A DNA stretch of 37,126 nt from JAOUJD01 sp964353935 (GCA_964353935.1 CAYGXL010000011.1:1-37126); one strand, 5' to 3'; numbered from the stretch's first letter, positions 15,392 to 24,584 are shown. Translations and numbers: made by a program. The notes: generated by a model not told the origin, from the letters alone.

Positions 15392-17695
15392 CTAGCCGCG
15401 TGAAAGCGTGGCCGGGGCGCGTCGACGCGTACCCGGATCCCTGGCAAGGGCATGGATCGTGGCGCGGGACTTTGCGCCGCGCGCCGTCCAGCCCGGATGG
15501 ACTGGCGCCGACCGAACCGCGCGATACAGCGTCGCGAGCGCCTCGGCATCGCCCAGCAGCAGGCGCCGCTCGGCTGGCGAGAGCGCATCCGGACCGGACA
15601 GCAGGGCACGCTCGACGAGGTGCTGGCGCTCGGCGGCTGCCATCGGTGAACGGCGGCGCGCCGCCTGGCGCACCACGAGGAACAGGTCGGGATCGAGCAC
15701 CGCGTCGGCGAAACGCGGCTGCGGACGCGCTTCGCCCGCGTACTGCCCGGTCGCAACCACCTCCGATGCCGGCGCGGTCTCGTCCGGCGTCAGGAAGAGC
15801 CCCGCGGCACGGGCGCCGATGCCGAGCGACGTGCGGCTCATCAGCGCCGACAGCGGCACGGCGAGCAGCAGGCCGGCCGCAACCGGCGCGATCCAGGGCA
15901 GGAAGCCCGGCGCTTGCCAGGCAACCAACCCCATCCACACCGCGCCGACCATCGTCTGCCAGCCATGACGGTCGATCGCTTCCTGGAACGAAGTCGGGGC
16001 ATCCCCGCGCTTCGGCGACTTCCACTGGATCGCCCAACCCGCGAGCGCGGCCAGGACGAACTGCGTGTGGAACAGCATGCGGATCGGCGCGAGCAGCGCG
16101 CTCACCACGAACTCCAGCACGACGCTCGCCACAATGCGGAGCGGACCGCCGAAGGCCTGCGCGTCGCGCGCGCCGGCCACCAGCGCGGCCAGCAGCTTCG
16201 GCACGAAGAGCATCGATGCAACCGCCGCGAACAGCGCGAGCGCGTCCTGCGGATCCCACGATGGCCAGAGCGGAAACAGCTGGTTCGGGATGACGAAGTA
16301 CTCGGGATTCGCGTTGGCATTCGTCACCAGGAGCCACGTCGACAGCGCGAGAAAGCCGGCCCACAGGGGCGCCGACACGTAGGCGAGCGCGCCCGTCAGG
16401 AACACGGTGCGGTGCACCGGGTGCATTCCCGGCGCGAACATCAGCCGCGCGTTCATCAGGTTGCCGTGGCACCACCGGCGGTCGCGGCCGACCTCCTCGA
16501 TCAGGTTCGACGGCATCTCCTCGTAGCTGCCCGGCAGGTCGTAAGCGATCCACACGCCGTAACCGGCGCGCCGCATCAGAGCGGCCTCGACGAAATCGTG
16601 CGACAGGATCTCGCCGGCAAGCGCGCCGCGGCCAGGCAACGGAGCGAGCACGCAGTGCTTCATGAAGGGCGCGAGCCGGATGATGGCGTTGTGGCCCCAG
16701 TAGTGGGACTCGCCGAGCTGCCAGTACTGCAGGCCGGCCGTGAAGAGCGGGCCGTAGACCTGGTTGGCGAACTGCTGGATGCGCGCGTGCAGCGTGTCGC
16801 GGCCCACCGCGCGCGGGGCGGTCTGGATGATGCCAGCGTCCGGACGGGCCTCCATCAGGCGCACCAGCGTCGACAGGCACTCGCCGCGCATGACGCTGTC
16901 GGCGTCGAGCACGACCATGTACCTGTACAGCGCACCCCAGCGACGGCAGAAGTCGTCGAGGTTGCCGCTCTTGCGCTTCACCCGGCGCTCGCGCCGGCGG
17001 TAGAACAGCCGCACGTCGCCGCCCAGCGTCTCGCGCAGCGCACTCCATGCGTCGAGCTCGCCGACGCAGGCGTCCGGCTCGCTGCTGTCGGACAGAACGT
17101 AGAAGTCGAAGTGCGCGAGCGCGCCGGCACGGGCGACCGACTCGATCGTCGCGCGCAGGCCGGCGAAAACGCGCTTCACGTCCTCGTTGCAGATGGGCAT
17201 CACGACCGCGGTGCGGGCATCACCCGGCAACGGGCCCGACCCGGCCGCCGAGCGCGAGACGAGGTGGCGATCGCCGCCTCGCAGCAGCACGACGAACCCC
17301 ATCATCGCGGTCCAGAAGCCGGCCGCGAGCCAGCAGGACAGGATGGCGAACACCACCAGCAGGGCCTTCTCCGCGATCGACGAAGCCTCCTGGGGAAGCA
17401 GTCCGCTCATCACGTACGTCGCGTAGATCGCCGGCGCAAGCGAAAGCGCCAGCAGCACGAGCCGGCGGCGCCGACCCGCGCCGCGCGCCGGGCCGTCAAC
17501 ATCGGCCGGTCCGGGCTCGCGGCGGAAGAGCCAGCCGAGCAGCGACAGCCCGTGCCACCGGGTCGCCGCCATCGGCGTGCGGCACACCGGCGGCGCGAGC
17601 AGCGCCGCGGCCTGCGGCTTTGGAGGATGGTCTGTTGGACTGCCCGCGCGCTGCGCGCTCGGGATGAGCGCTTCGGAGCGGCCGTGCGCGCTCAT
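15392..17695 (-). CDS. mdoH: Glucans biosynthesis glucosyltransferase H
   Basis: OpgH/MdoH is the inner-membrane enzyme that polymerises the linear backbone of osmoregulated periplasmic glucans from UDP-glucose. The 767-residue form starts at ATG 17695, whose ATGA overlaps the opgG stop, so the two are coupled; an in-frame ATG at 17719 is an alternative. Two hydrophobic segments lie near residues 65-130. The GT2 domain follows, with VVLDADSVMRGECL, a Q-like LGESHYWGHNAIIR, EILSHDFVEAALMRRAGY and a RDRRWCHGN box (the usual QxxRW is RDRRW). At least five further membrane helices follow. E. coli MdoH is 847 residues; the N-terminus here is shorter. Confidence 0.93.
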   Translation of the reverse strand: MSAHGRSEALIPSAQRAGSPTDHPPKPQAAALLAPPVCRTPMAATRWHGLSLLGWLFRREPGPADVDGPARGAGRRRRLVLLALSLAPAIYATYVMSGLLPQEASSIAEKALLVVFAILSCWLAAGFWTAMMGFVVLLRGGDRHLVSRSAAGSGPLPGDARTAVVMPICNEDVKRVFAGLRATIESVARAGALAHFDFYVLSDSSEPDACVGELDAWSALRETLGGDVRLFYRRRERRVKRKSGNLDDFCRRWGALYRYMVVLDADSVMRGECLSTLVRLMEARPDAGIIQTAPRAVGRDTLHARIQQFANQVYGPLFTAGLQYWQLGESHYWGHNAIIRLAPFMKHCVLAPLPGRGALAGEILSHDFVEAALMRRAGYGVWIAYDLPGSYEEMPSNLIEEVGRDRRWCHGNLMNARLMFAPGMHPVHRTVFLTGALAYVSAPLWAGFLALSTWLLVTNANANPEYFVIPNQLFPLWPSWDPQDALALFAAVASMLFVPKLLAALVAGARDAQAFGGPLRIVASVVLEFVVSALLAPIRMLFHTQFVLAALAGWAIQWKSPKRGDAPTSFQEAIDRHGWQTMVGAVWMGLVAWQAPGFLPWIAPVAAGLLLAVPLSALMSRTSLGIGARAAGLFLTPDETAPASEVVATGQYAGEARPQPRFADAVLDPDLFLVVRQAARRRSPMAAAERQHLVERALLSGPDALSPAERRLLLGDAEALATLYRAVRSAPVHPGWTARGAKSRATIHALARDPGTRRRAPATLSRG

Positions 17696-19218
17696 GGGGT
17701 TGGGACGATGTAGCTCCATGTCTCGCTCAATGTCTGTTCGCCGCGGCGCAGGTGCGCGCGCAGCTCCATCGGTTTTTCCTTGTCGCTGCGCTTCGCCTGC
17801 ACGACGAGCCGCCACCCGCCCCGGACTTCGTTCGGGTGGACGACCACCAGCTGGCGAACCCCGTTCGTCAGCGCCAGGTCTGCTTCGACTTCGGTTCCAG
17901 GCGGCAACCGTGCAAGCGCCGGCCCCTCGAAGTCGATGTTGAACTTCACGACGTCGTCAGGCAGTGCCTCGAACCCGCGCCCGCGGCGCGACTGCGCCAC
18001 CCACGACGTCGGCGGCCGGCGCTCGCTGTTCTTCAGCGCAGACAGCCGGTACGAGTACGCCAGCGAAGCGCCGGCCTTCGGGGCTTCCGCCGGCACCCAG
18101 TACGCGACGATGTTGTCGTTCGTCTCGTCCGGCGTCGGGATCTGCACGAGCTCGACGCGACCCGCGCCCCAGCTGGACGTCGGCTCGACCCACAGGCTCG
18201 GCCTCAGGTCATAGCGCGCCTCGAGATCCTCGTAACTCGCGAAGGCGCGATCACGCTGCATCAGGCCGAAGCCGCGCGTGCCGGGCAGGGTGAACGAGGT
18301 CGTCAGCAGGCGCTTTGGATTCACCAGCGGCCGCCAGATCCACTCGCCGCTGGCCGAGGCGATCGACAGGCCGTCCGAGTCGTGGACCTCCGGCCGGAAG
18401 CCGTCGCCGGTGTGGGGCTGGTTCTCGCCGTACAAGAACATCGAGGTCACCGGCGCGATTCCGACCTTGCCGACCGCCTCGCGGAAGTACAGCCGCGACT
18501 GCACCTCGGCCACGGTCTCGACGCCCGGCTTCAGCACGAAGCGATAGGCGCCGGTCACGCGCCTGGAATCAAGCAGCGCGTACAGCACGAGCTGCGTGGC
18601 GTTGCGTGCCGGCTTCTCGATCCAGAACTGCTCGAAACGCGGGAACTCCTCGCCGCCGCGTTCGCCGGTGTCGAGCGCCAGGCCGCGCGCCGAGGCCCCG
18701 TAGCGCTGGCCCTTGCCGAGCAGGCGGAAGTAGCTCGCGCCGAGGAACACGGCCAGCTCGTCCTTGTACCGCGGCGTGTTCAACGGATAGTGGATGCGGA
18801 AGCCGGCGAAGCCGAGCTTCTGCAATGGGGCGGGGTCGAGCTTGTTGGCGCCGTAGTTGAAGCTGGCCGGGTCGAACGTGACTTCCCGGACGTTGGCGCC
18901 GACGATTTCGTGGACCCGCACCGGCTGGTCGAAAAAGCCCCCGAGGTGGAAGAACTGGATCTCGTACGGCAGCTTGTCGGCTCGCCACAGGGCGCGGTCG
19001 GGGTTGAAGCGGATGTCCCGCGTCTGGTCGTAGGTCAGGTCCTTCAGCGCCTTCGGCAGCACGAAGGCCGGTTTCGGCTGTGGCCGGCTGGCGAGTTCCT
19101 TCGCCATCCGGTCGACGTCGTCGAAGCCGAATGCGGCAACCGGCGGGGCGGCGGCGACGAAGGCGGCCGCCAGCAGCGCGAGAAGCAGGCGTACGCGGAG
19201 CAATCGCGACAAAGACAT
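17692..19218 (-). CDS. mdoG: Glucan biosynthesis protein G (periplasmic)
   Basis: OpgG/MdoG is a periplasmic protein needed to make branched periplasmic glucans, with a beta-sandwich catalytic-like N-domain and an Ig-like C-domain. The 508-residue form starts at ATG 19218, followed by a signal peptide ending near PPVAAFGFDDV. Family motifs are seen: FGFDDVDRMAKELASRPQ, LTYDQTRDIRFNPDRALW, FQFFHLGGFF-like segment IQFFHLGGFFDQ, and RGFGLMQRDRAFASYEDLEA. Its length is normal for the family (511 in E. coli). It is the upstream gene of the opgGH pair; an extended start at 19272 is open but would add no signal-like sequence. Confidence 0.94.
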   Translation of the reverse strand: MSLSRLLRVRLLLALLAAAFVAAAPPVAAFGFDDVDRMAKELASRPQPKPAFVLPKALKDLTYDQTRDIRFNPDRALWRADKLPYEIQFFHLGGFFDQPVRVHEIVGANVREVTFDPASFNYGANKLDPAPLQKLGFAGFRIHYPLNTPRYKDELAVFLGASYFRLLGKGQRYGASARGLALDTGERGGEEFPRFEQFWIEKPARNATQLVLYALLDSRRVTGAYRFVLKPGVETVAEVQSRLYFREAVGKVGIAPVTSMFLYGENQPHTGDGFRPEVHDSDGLSIASASGEWIWRPLVNPKRLLTTSFTLPGTRGFGLMQRDRAFASYEDLEARYDLRPSLWVEPTSSWGAGRVELVQIPTPDETNDNIVAYWVPAEAPKAGASLAYSYRLSALKNSERRPPTSWVAQSRRGRGFEALPDDVVKFNIDFEGPALARLPPGTEVEADLALTNGVRQLVVVHPNEVRGGWRLVVQAKRSDKEKPMELRAHLRRGEQTLSETWSYIVPTP

Positions 19219-19221
19219 ACC

Positions 19222-19249
19222 TTGTTGTTCCGGGGGACGGGCATATAAC
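19222..19249 (+). promoter_or_regulatory. Weak sigma-70-like promoter candidate
   Basis: TTGTTG at 19222-19227 and TATAAC at 19244-19249 are 16 bases apart, in the 198-base divergent gap between opgG and the aldo/keto reductase. It points toward the reductase, about 160 bases away. TATAAC is the best -10-like hexamer in this otherwise GC-rich gap; no matching element facing opgG was found. Confidence 0.25.
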
Positions 19250-19416
19250 GGCGGACCCGCATTTTCGTGCACTGCAGCAAGATTGGTGCCGACCCTTCCC
19301 CGGGTTCCCTAGAGGTATCCATCGAGCCGCGCGCACCAGTCCTGTGCACTCTTGACCCGCTGGGCGTGCGAATTGAGTCGAACCGAGGCAGGCGCCGCAC
19401 ATGCCAAGATCCCGGC

Positions 19417-20271
19417 ATGCGAAGAGTCCCGCTCGCCGATGGCGTTCAGGTGCCGTGCCTCGGGCTCGGCACCTGGCGCATGGGCGAGTCGCGTTCGTCG
19501 CACTCTGCGGATGTGGCGGCGGTGCGGGGAGCACTCGAACTCGGCTACCGGCTGATCGACACGGCCGAGATGTACGGTGACGGCGGCGCCGAGCGGGTGG
19601 TCGGGGAAGCGCTGCGCGGGGCTTCACAGGCCGGCGTGGTCCGGCGCGAGGACGTGTTCCTTGTCACGAAGGTCCTGCCGAGCAACGCCAGCCGCACGGC
19701 GACGATTGCGGCGTGCGAGCGCAGCCTGAAGCGCCTGGGCGTGGATCACGTCGACCTCTACCTCCTCCACTGGCGCGGCGGCCATCCGCTGGGCGAGACG
19801 GTCGCGGCGTTCGAGTCTCTGCGGGAGCGCGGCCGGATACGTGCGTGGGGCGTCAGCAACTTCGACGTCGACGACATGGACGAACTGTGGAGCGCGGCCG
19901 ACGGGCCGCATTGCGTGGCGAACCAGGTCTACTACTCGGCCAGTGAGCGAGGCATCGAGTTCGACCTGCTGCCGGCGCAGCGCAGGCGTTCCGTGGCCAC
20001 CATGGCGTACTGCCCGATCGACCAGGGCGCGCTCGCGTCGGATCCGACCTTCACGGAGATCAGTGGCCGACTGAGCGCCAGCGCCGCACAGGTCGCGCTC
20101 GCATGGGTCCTGCGCCAGCCGGACGTGATCGCGATCCCGAAAGCCGGACACGAGAGGCACCTGCGCGAGAACCTCGCGGCCGCGGCTCTCGAACTGACGG
20201 ACCGGGATCTCGCAGCAATCGACGCGCGCTACCCACCACCGAAGCGCAAGCGACGGCTGGCGATGACGTAG
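19417..20271 (+). CDS. Aldo/keto reductase
   Basis: A 284-residue NADPH-dependent reductase of the AKR superfamily, reducing aldehydes or ketones in the cytoplasm. The (beta/alpha)8 signs are VPCLGLGTWRMG at residues 11-22, LIDTAEMYGDGGAE with the catalytic Asp and Tyr near residue 47, VFLVTKVLPSN with the catalytic Lys near 90, and YLLHWRGG with the His near 112. GVSNF is near residue 147 and the cofactor region ends IPKAGHERHLREN near 245. The start at ATG 19417 fits the domain; upstream open frame has no domain content. It is divergent from opgG. The substrate is unknown. Confidence 0.9.
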   Translation: MRRVPLADGVQVPCLGLGTWRMGESRSSHSADVAAVRGALELGYRLIDTAEMYGDGGAERVVGEALRGASQAGVVRREDVFLVTKVLPSNASRTATIAACERSLKRLGVDHVDLYLLHWRGGHPLGETVAAFESLRERGRIRAWGVSNFDVDDMDELWSAADGPHCVANQVYYSASERGIEFDLLPAQRRRSVATMAYCPIDQGALASDPTFTEISGRLSASAAQVALAWVLRQPDVIAIPKAGHERHLRENLAAAALELTDRDLAAIDARYPPPKRKRRLAMT

Positions 20272-20298
20272 GTGCCCCGTGATCACACGCGGCGCCGC

Positions 20299-20337
20299 CC
20301 GCGGTTTCCGCGGACCGCACGCTCTTCGTGCAGTCCG
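20299..20337 (+). terminator. Overlapping hairpins after the aldo/keto reductase gene
   Basis: CCGCGG-TTT-CCGCGG (20299-20313) is followed by a ten-pair stem with one mismatch (20311-20315 plus 20317-20321 against 20327-20331 plus 20333-20337, loop CTCTT). They share three bases and cannot form fully at once. They start 28 bases after the stop codon. No T tract follows, so this could be a terminator or a leader structure of the next gene. Confidence 0.35.
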
Positions 20338-20408
20338 TGGCACGGCGGCGAGGGCACGCCATCTGCCACAATTTCGCCTTTCGCTCCGGCCGACTTGACG
20401 CCACCCCC

Positions 20409-20822
20409 ATGCACCCGTTCCACCTCGCCTTTCCCGTTGCCTCTCTCGAATCCGCGCGAAGGTTCTACGGCGGCCTTCTCGGCTGTCCGGAAGGGCGGTC
20501 GTCCGACGCCTGGATCGACTTCAACCTGTATGGCCACCAGATCGTCGCGCACCTCGCGCCGGACGAGATCGGCCACCGCCGAACCAGCGAGGTCGACGGC
20601 GACGACGTGCCGGTGCGGCACTTCGGCGTCGTGCTGTCGATGCAGGAGTGGGACGCGCTCGCGCGCCGCCTGCGCGACCAGGGCGTGAAGTTCATCATCG
20701 AACCGCACGTCCGGTTCAAGGGCGAGGTCGGCGAGCAGGCGACGATGTTCTTCCTCGACCCGAGCGGCAACGCGCTGGAGTTCAAGGCGTTCGCCGATCC
20801 GTCGCGCCTGTTCGCCAAGTAG
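20409..20822 (+). CDS. VOC-family protein (glyoxalase/dioxygenase superfamily)
   Basis: A 137-residue, one-domain protein of the vicinal oxygen chelate fold. It begins HPFHLAFPVASLESARRFYGGLLGCPEG, typical of the first betaalphabeta module, and ends FFLDPSGNALEFKAF, the usual C-terminal metal-binding segment with a Glu. His5 and Glu near residue 125 are candidate metal ligands, as is the His near residue 75 (VRHFGVVL). Members act as glyoxalases, isomerases or resistance proteins; this one cannot be assigned a substrate. ATG 20409 fits the domain start, while an in-frame upstream frame to 20328 does not. Confidence 0.88.
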   Translation: MHPFHLAFPVASLESARRFYGGLLGCPEGRSSDAWIDFNLYGHQIVAHLAPDEIGHRRTSEVDGDDVPVRHFGVVLSMQEWDALARRLRDQGVKFIIEPHVRFKGEVGEQATMFFLDPSGNALEFKAFADPSRLFAK

Positions 20823-20838
20823 CGCCTGCCGAGGCGCT
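20821..20838. terminator. Hairpin terminator between convergent genes
   Basis: AGCGCCT and AGGCGCT form a perfect seven-base stem around a GCCG loop. It begins inside the VOC stop codon and lies 12 bases from the AEC transporter stop. It can serve both convergent genes; there is no T tract. Confidence 0.55.
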
Positions 20839-20849
20839 CGTGACCGCGA

Positions 20850-21794
20850 TCAGCGGCCCACGCCGAGCAGGAACAGCGTGAACGGCGTCGTGACCGCCGC
20901 CAGCAGCGTCGACAGCAGCATGCTGGTGGCCACGGGGCCCTCGATCGCATTGAACTCGCGCGCCATCAGGTAAACGTTGATGCCGACCGGCAGCGCCGCC
21001 AGCAGCACGACCGCCTGCGTTTCGAGCGGCGGCAGGCCCACGGCCCACGCGATGGCCCACACCGCCAGCGGCTGGCCGAGGAGTTTCATCACCGTGATGC
21101 CGGTCGCGATCCGCCAGCCGCTTCTCACGCCGTACTGCGCGAGGCCCATGCCGAGCACGACGAGCGACAGCGGAATCGCCGGCTGAGCCAGCAACTCGAG
21201 CGGCACATCGACGAACGCGGGCAGGGTCCAGCCGGTGAGCCCGAACGCCGCGCCGGCGAGGATCGACGCGACGATCGGATTCGTCAGCACGCTCCGCACC
21301 GTGTTGCCGAACCCCTTGAGCGACAGTTCGCCGTGGCGGGCCCACTCCACCGACATGGTTGCGAGCATCCACAGCGTCAGCGAGTTGAACACGAGCACGA
21401 GGCCGATCGACGGCATTGCCGCCTCGCCGAGCGCCGCCTTGGCGAGCGGGATGCCGAGGAACACGTTGTTCGAGAAGATCCCGCCGAGGGCGAACACCGA
21501 CTGGCCGACGCCGTCGAGCCGATAAGCGAGCAGGCCGGCCAGGCGTGCCACCGCGAACACCACGAAACAGCCGCCGAAGAACGCGACGAGCACGCGCGCA
21601 TCGACCGGCGGAAGCTTCGACAGGTCGCTCATCAGCCGGAACAGCAGCGCCGGCAACGGCACGGCGAAGAGAAACTTCGACAACGCCTCGCTGTACGCGA
21701 CCGGCCATCGCCCGGAAATTCCGACCAGGTAGCCCACGAGAACGAGCGCGAACAGAGGCGCGGACAGCTCGACGAGTTGCAGGAAGGCGTTCAC
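20850..21794 (-). CDS. AEC-family transporter (auxin efflux carrier-like permease)
   Basis: A 314-residue, ten-helix inner-membrane permease. The GTG at 21794 (VNAFLQLVELSAPLFALVL) fits the family, although no strong ribosome site precedes it; the frame stays open far upstream through a tandem repeat, so an extended protein cannot be ruled out. Conserved features include LVLVGYLVG near residue 18, GIFSNNVFLGIPLAKAALG near residue 103, NPIVASILAG in the middle and LPVGINVYLMAREF near residue 276. Members of the family export or import organic acids, such as malonate or malate; the substrate here is not known. The gene is transcribed toward the VOC gene. Confidence 0.88.
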   Translation of the reverse strand: MNAFLQLVELSAPLFALVLVGYLVGISGRWPVAYSEALSKFLFAVPLPALLFRLMSDLSKLPPVDARVLVAFFGGCFVVFAVARLAGLLAYRLDGVGQSVFALGGIFSNNVFLGIPLAKAALGEAAMPSIGLVLVFNSLTLWMLATMSVEWARHGELSLKGFGNTVRSVLTNPIVASILAGAAFGLTGWTLPAFVDVPLELLAQPAIPLSLVVLGMGLAQYGVRSGWRIATGITVMKLLGQPLAVWAIAWAVGLPPLETQAVVLLAALPVGINVYLMAREFNAIEGPVATSMLLSTLLAAVTTPFTLFLLGVGR

Positions 21795-21917
21795 GGCGTG
21801 CGGGAGCGAGGTCCGGTGCAGTGTAGGGGGCCCGCGGGTCGGTGTGACCGGAACGCTGGATGCCGCGGGTCCGTGGTCCATGCGAGGCACGCGACACGGC
21901 CGAACGGACCACTTCCC

Positions 21918-21967
21918 GCATTCCTCCGCATTCCTCCGCATTCCTCCGCATTCCTCCGCATTCCTCC
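21918..21967. repeat. Five perfect copies of a 10-bp tandem repeat
   Basis: The unit is GCATTCCTCC on the plus strand (GGAGGAATGC on the minus strand), repeated five times without variation, in the divergent gap between the AEC transporter and the MDR oxidoreductase. On the minus strand every unit contains a Shine-Dalgarno-like GGAGG and an ATG. The frame toward the AEC gene is open across it. A 10-bp unit cannot be a CRISPR repeat. Confidence 0.95.
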
Positions 21968-22031
21968 GCCTCGACGCGCTCCGCCCATTTGGAGCATCCT
22001 TGGCTCCAGCCGTTCTGGATCCGGGGGCGAA

Positions 22032-22979
22032 GTGCGTGCACTGGTGCTGCGGGCCTATGGGCCGGTCGAAACAAGCGTGGGAGTCGAGGAATTGCGCCTT
22101 CCCAGGCCGACCGGCGAGGACGTCTGCGTGCGCGTGCGCTACGCCGGCCTCAACCCGCTGGACTGGAAGCTGGTCGAGGGACACTTCAAGTGGATGTCGA
22201 AGGCGCGGCCGCCGTGCGGCGTCGGCTTCGATCTCGCCGGCGAGGTGCATGACGCCGGCCGCGGCGCTGCCGGGTTCGCCCATGGCAAGCGCGTCGCCGG
22301 CCTGATCCCGGCGTTCAAGCGTCCTCCCGGATCGATCGCGCAATACGCCCTGGTGCCCGCGCGCCTGCTCGTCGAAGTGCCGGAGCACGTTCCGCTCGAC
22401 CAGGCCGCCGCGCTCCCGGTCGCCGGACTTTCCGCCCTGCAGATGTGCCGGATGGCAAAGATCGGCCCCGGGATGCGTGTGCTGGTTCACGGCGCGTCCG
22501 GCGGTGTCGGGCACCTCGCGGTGCAGATCGCGCGCAGCCTCGGCGGAACGGTGACCGCGACGGGCAGCGTGGCCAGCCACCCGCTCCTGCAGTCCCTCGG
22601 CCCGGGCCGCGTGGTCGATCGTGCCTCGCCCGCGGCCACCTGGGGCGGCCCCTTCGACGCAGTGCTCGACTGCGCGACGACCCTGACGCCATCCGACTTG
22701 AAGACCTTGCTCGCGCCCGACGGTTGCTGCGTCGCCACCACGCCGCGCTTTCCGCAGGTCGTGGTTGATGCCGTGCTCAACCTCGTCCGGCGCGGCAAGC
22801 GGCAGGTGCTGATGCTGAAGCTGGACGGCGCCGATCTCGAAGCGCTGATGCAGAAAGTGGCCGCCGGCACCTTGCGGGTCGTGGTCGAGCGCACGTACGC
22901 CCTCGGCGATGCGGCGCAGGCGCTGTCCCACTCGCGCGCAGGGCACGTGCGCGGCAAGCTCGTCGTTTCGATCGAGTAG
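22032..22979 (+). CDS. Zinc-independent MDR/quinone oxidoreductase-like protein
   Basis: A 315-residue member of the medium-chain dehydrogenase/reductase superfamily, quinone-oxidoreductase type. The GTG at 22032 has GGGGGCGAA just upstream. The N-terminal GroES-like domain contains VRYAGLNPLDWKLVEG near residue 37 and GFDLAGEV near 64. The Rossmann domain has VLVHGASGGVGHLAVQIA near residue 155, with the AxxGxxG NAD(P)H motif. There are no conserved zinc-binding cysteines, as expected for the quinone reductase group. It would reduce quinones or enones with NADPH; substrate unknown. It starts 64 bases after the tandem repeat. Confidence 0.88.
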   Translation: MRALVLRAYGPVETSVGVEELRLPRPTGEDVCVRVRYAGLNPLDWKLVEGHFKWMSKARPPCGVGFDLAGEVHDAGRGAAGFAHGKRVAGLIPAFKRPPGSIAQYALVPARLLVEVPEHVPLDQAAALPVAGLSALQMCRMAKIGPGMRVLVHGASGGVGHLAVQIARSLGGTVTATGSVASHPLLQSLGPGRVVDRASPAATWGGPFDAVLDCATTLTPSDLKTLLAPDGCCVATTPRFPQVVVDAVLNLVRRGKRQVLMLKLDGADLEALMQKVAAGTLRVVVERTYALGDAAQALSHSRAGHVRGKLVVSIE

Positions 22980-22988
22980 TCCGGGACA

Positions 22989-23003
22989 GCGGTGCCGCAC
23001 CGC
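22989..23003. terminator. Short hairpin between convergent genes
   Basis: GCGGTG and CACCGC pair around a CCG loop. It sits 10 bases after the MDR gene and 20 bases from the MFS gene stop. Its GC stem and position between convergent stops suggest a terminator for both, although no T tract follows. Confidence 0.4.
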
Positions 23004-23022
23004 GTGCCGGCCAGCTGCGGCT

Positions 23023-24414
23023 TCAGGCAGCCGATGGCGAGTGCGTGCCGGGGCCAATGCCCGGCGCTTCCTCGTGCAGCTTCGGCAGCGCGCGCGTCGA
23101 CCGGATGATCGGCTGGCGCCACGCCACATACGACAGCACAAGTGCGGTCGCGCCCGCAAACACGAGCGCCGCCCGCAACCCCGCGTGCTCGCCCAGCCAG
23201 CCTCCGATCAACGCGCCGGGCCCGGCCGGGAGCAGGATCAGCCAGCGCATCGTGCTCGTCATGCGACCGAGCAGCGGCGCCGGCGTCACGGCCTGGCGCA
23301 ACGCGAGGAAGTTGATGAACAGGAACACGGCACCGATGCCGAACATGAACAGCATCAGCGCGAAGCCCGCGACTCCGAACGCGTTCGCCGGCATCGCCGC
23401 CAGCATCAGCCAGCCGACGCCGCACAGCGCGAAGCCCGCCACGAGCGCCGGCCCCGGCCCGATGCGGCGCGCAACCCGATGGCCGACGACGCTCGCGGCG
23501 ATCGTGCCGACGCCGAGCGCCACGTAGCTCAGGCCAACCGCGCGCTCGGACAGTCCGAGAACGCGCGTCGCGAACAGGATCTGCACGACGATCGCGGCGT
23601 GGTGGCACATCTGCCAGACGCCGACCGCGATCGCCATCGTCACAAGCAGCCGGTTGCCACGCACGAAGTTCAGTCCCTCGCGCATCGCCGGCCAGAACGG
23701 ATGCCGCACCGGCTCCAAGTGCTCCTGCACCCGCAGGCCGCGCAGGATCGCCGCCGAAACCAGCAGCAGCACGGCATCGGCAAGCAGCGCCAGCGGCGCA
23801 CCGGCGATCTTGATCAGCACGCCCGCCGCGCCCGGGCCGGCCACCTCGGCCGTCGAAGAGGCGAGCGCGTTCTTCGCGTGCGCCTCCACCAGGCGCTCAC
23901 GCGAAACCACCTGCGTCAGGACGATCTGCGCGGCACTGCCGGCCGTCGTGTACACGGTGCCGATGAGGAAGCCGACGACGTAGAGCCACTCCATCGTCAG
24001 CCGGCCCATCCACCACGCGAGGGGCACGGTCGCGATCGTGATTGCGATGAAGACCTCCCCGTACACGTACACGGGCAGCTTGCGCACGCGATCGAGCCAC
24101 ACGCCCGATGGCAGCGAGAAAAGCACGAACGGCGCGATCTCGATCGCGGTGAGGAGGCCCATCTGCGTCGGCGTCGCGTGCAGCAGCACGGCCGCCGTCA
24201 GCGGCAGGGCGAGCATCGTCACCTGCGCCCCGAAGGATGAGGTCAGGATCGAGATCCACAGGCGCCGGTAGACGGCGTCGCGCAACAGGTCGTTGGGGGC
24301 CAGGGTCAGCCGCGCGCGGGCTTGGCGAAAGACCTCGGCCGCATCGACGGCGGTCATCGCTTCAATTACACGTGAAGTCGTGCCGGAACGGGCCGGCACA
24401 GGCGTCGCCGACAT
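23023..24414 (-). CDS. MFS transporter
   Basis: A 463-residue major facilitator of the EntS-like (MFS_3) type, with about twelve hydrophobic segments starting near residue 52. Landmarks include LPSGVWLDRVRKLPV near residue 102 (the loop 2-3 A-motif-like region), GTVYTTAGSAAQIVLTQVV near 150, and the central MREGLNFVRGNRLLVTMAI near 245. Such proteins often export siderophores or drugs, but no substrate can be read. The start is uncertain: ATG 24414 is used, but ATG 24357 gives a protein 19 residues shorter that still has all membrane segments; neither has a clear ribosome site. It is divergent from a PfkB-family kinase gene. Confidence 0.88.
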   Translation of the reverse strand: MSATPVPARSGTTSRVIEAMTAVDAAEVFRQARARLTLAPNDLLRDAVYRRLWISILTSSFGAQVTMLALPLTAAVLLHATPTQMGLLTAIEIAPFVLFSLPSGVWLDRVRKLPVYVYGEVFIAITIATVPLAWWMGRLTMEWLYVVGFLIGTVYTTAGSAAQIVLTQVVSRERLVEAHAKNALASSTAEVAGPGAAGVLIKIAGAPLALLADAVLLLVSAAILRGLRVQEHLEPVRHPFWPAMREGLNFVRGNRLLVTMAIAVGVWQMCHHAAIVVQILFATRVLGLSERAVGLSYVALGVGTIAASVVGHRVARRIGPGPALVAGFALCGVGWLMLAAMPANAFGVAGFALMLFMFGIGAVFLFINFLALRQAVTPAPLLGRMTSTMRWLILLPAGPGALIGGWLGEHAGLRAALVFAGATALVLSYVAWRQPIIRSTRALPKLHEEAPGIGPGTHSPSAA

Positions 24415-24584
24415 CGACGACGAGGGGAGGCGATGTTAGCGGCGGGATCGTGCCCACTCCAGCAAAACAGGACGGAATGGGCGTACCGTGGCGCGAAGGC
24501 ATCACGGCGGTGGCGCAAGTTCGAGCGCGGAGCCTGACGGTTGCCTGCCTGCCGATCGAACACCCAACCAGCGACGACCCTCCC

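Noticed and set aside
21918..21967. CRISPR array
   Set aside because: The repeats are 10 bp, directly adjacent and have no spacers; no cas gene is present.
20850..23159. A 769-residue AEC protein using upstream starts
   Set aside because: The upstream part is antisense to the MDR gene and only the last 314 residues match the AEC family.
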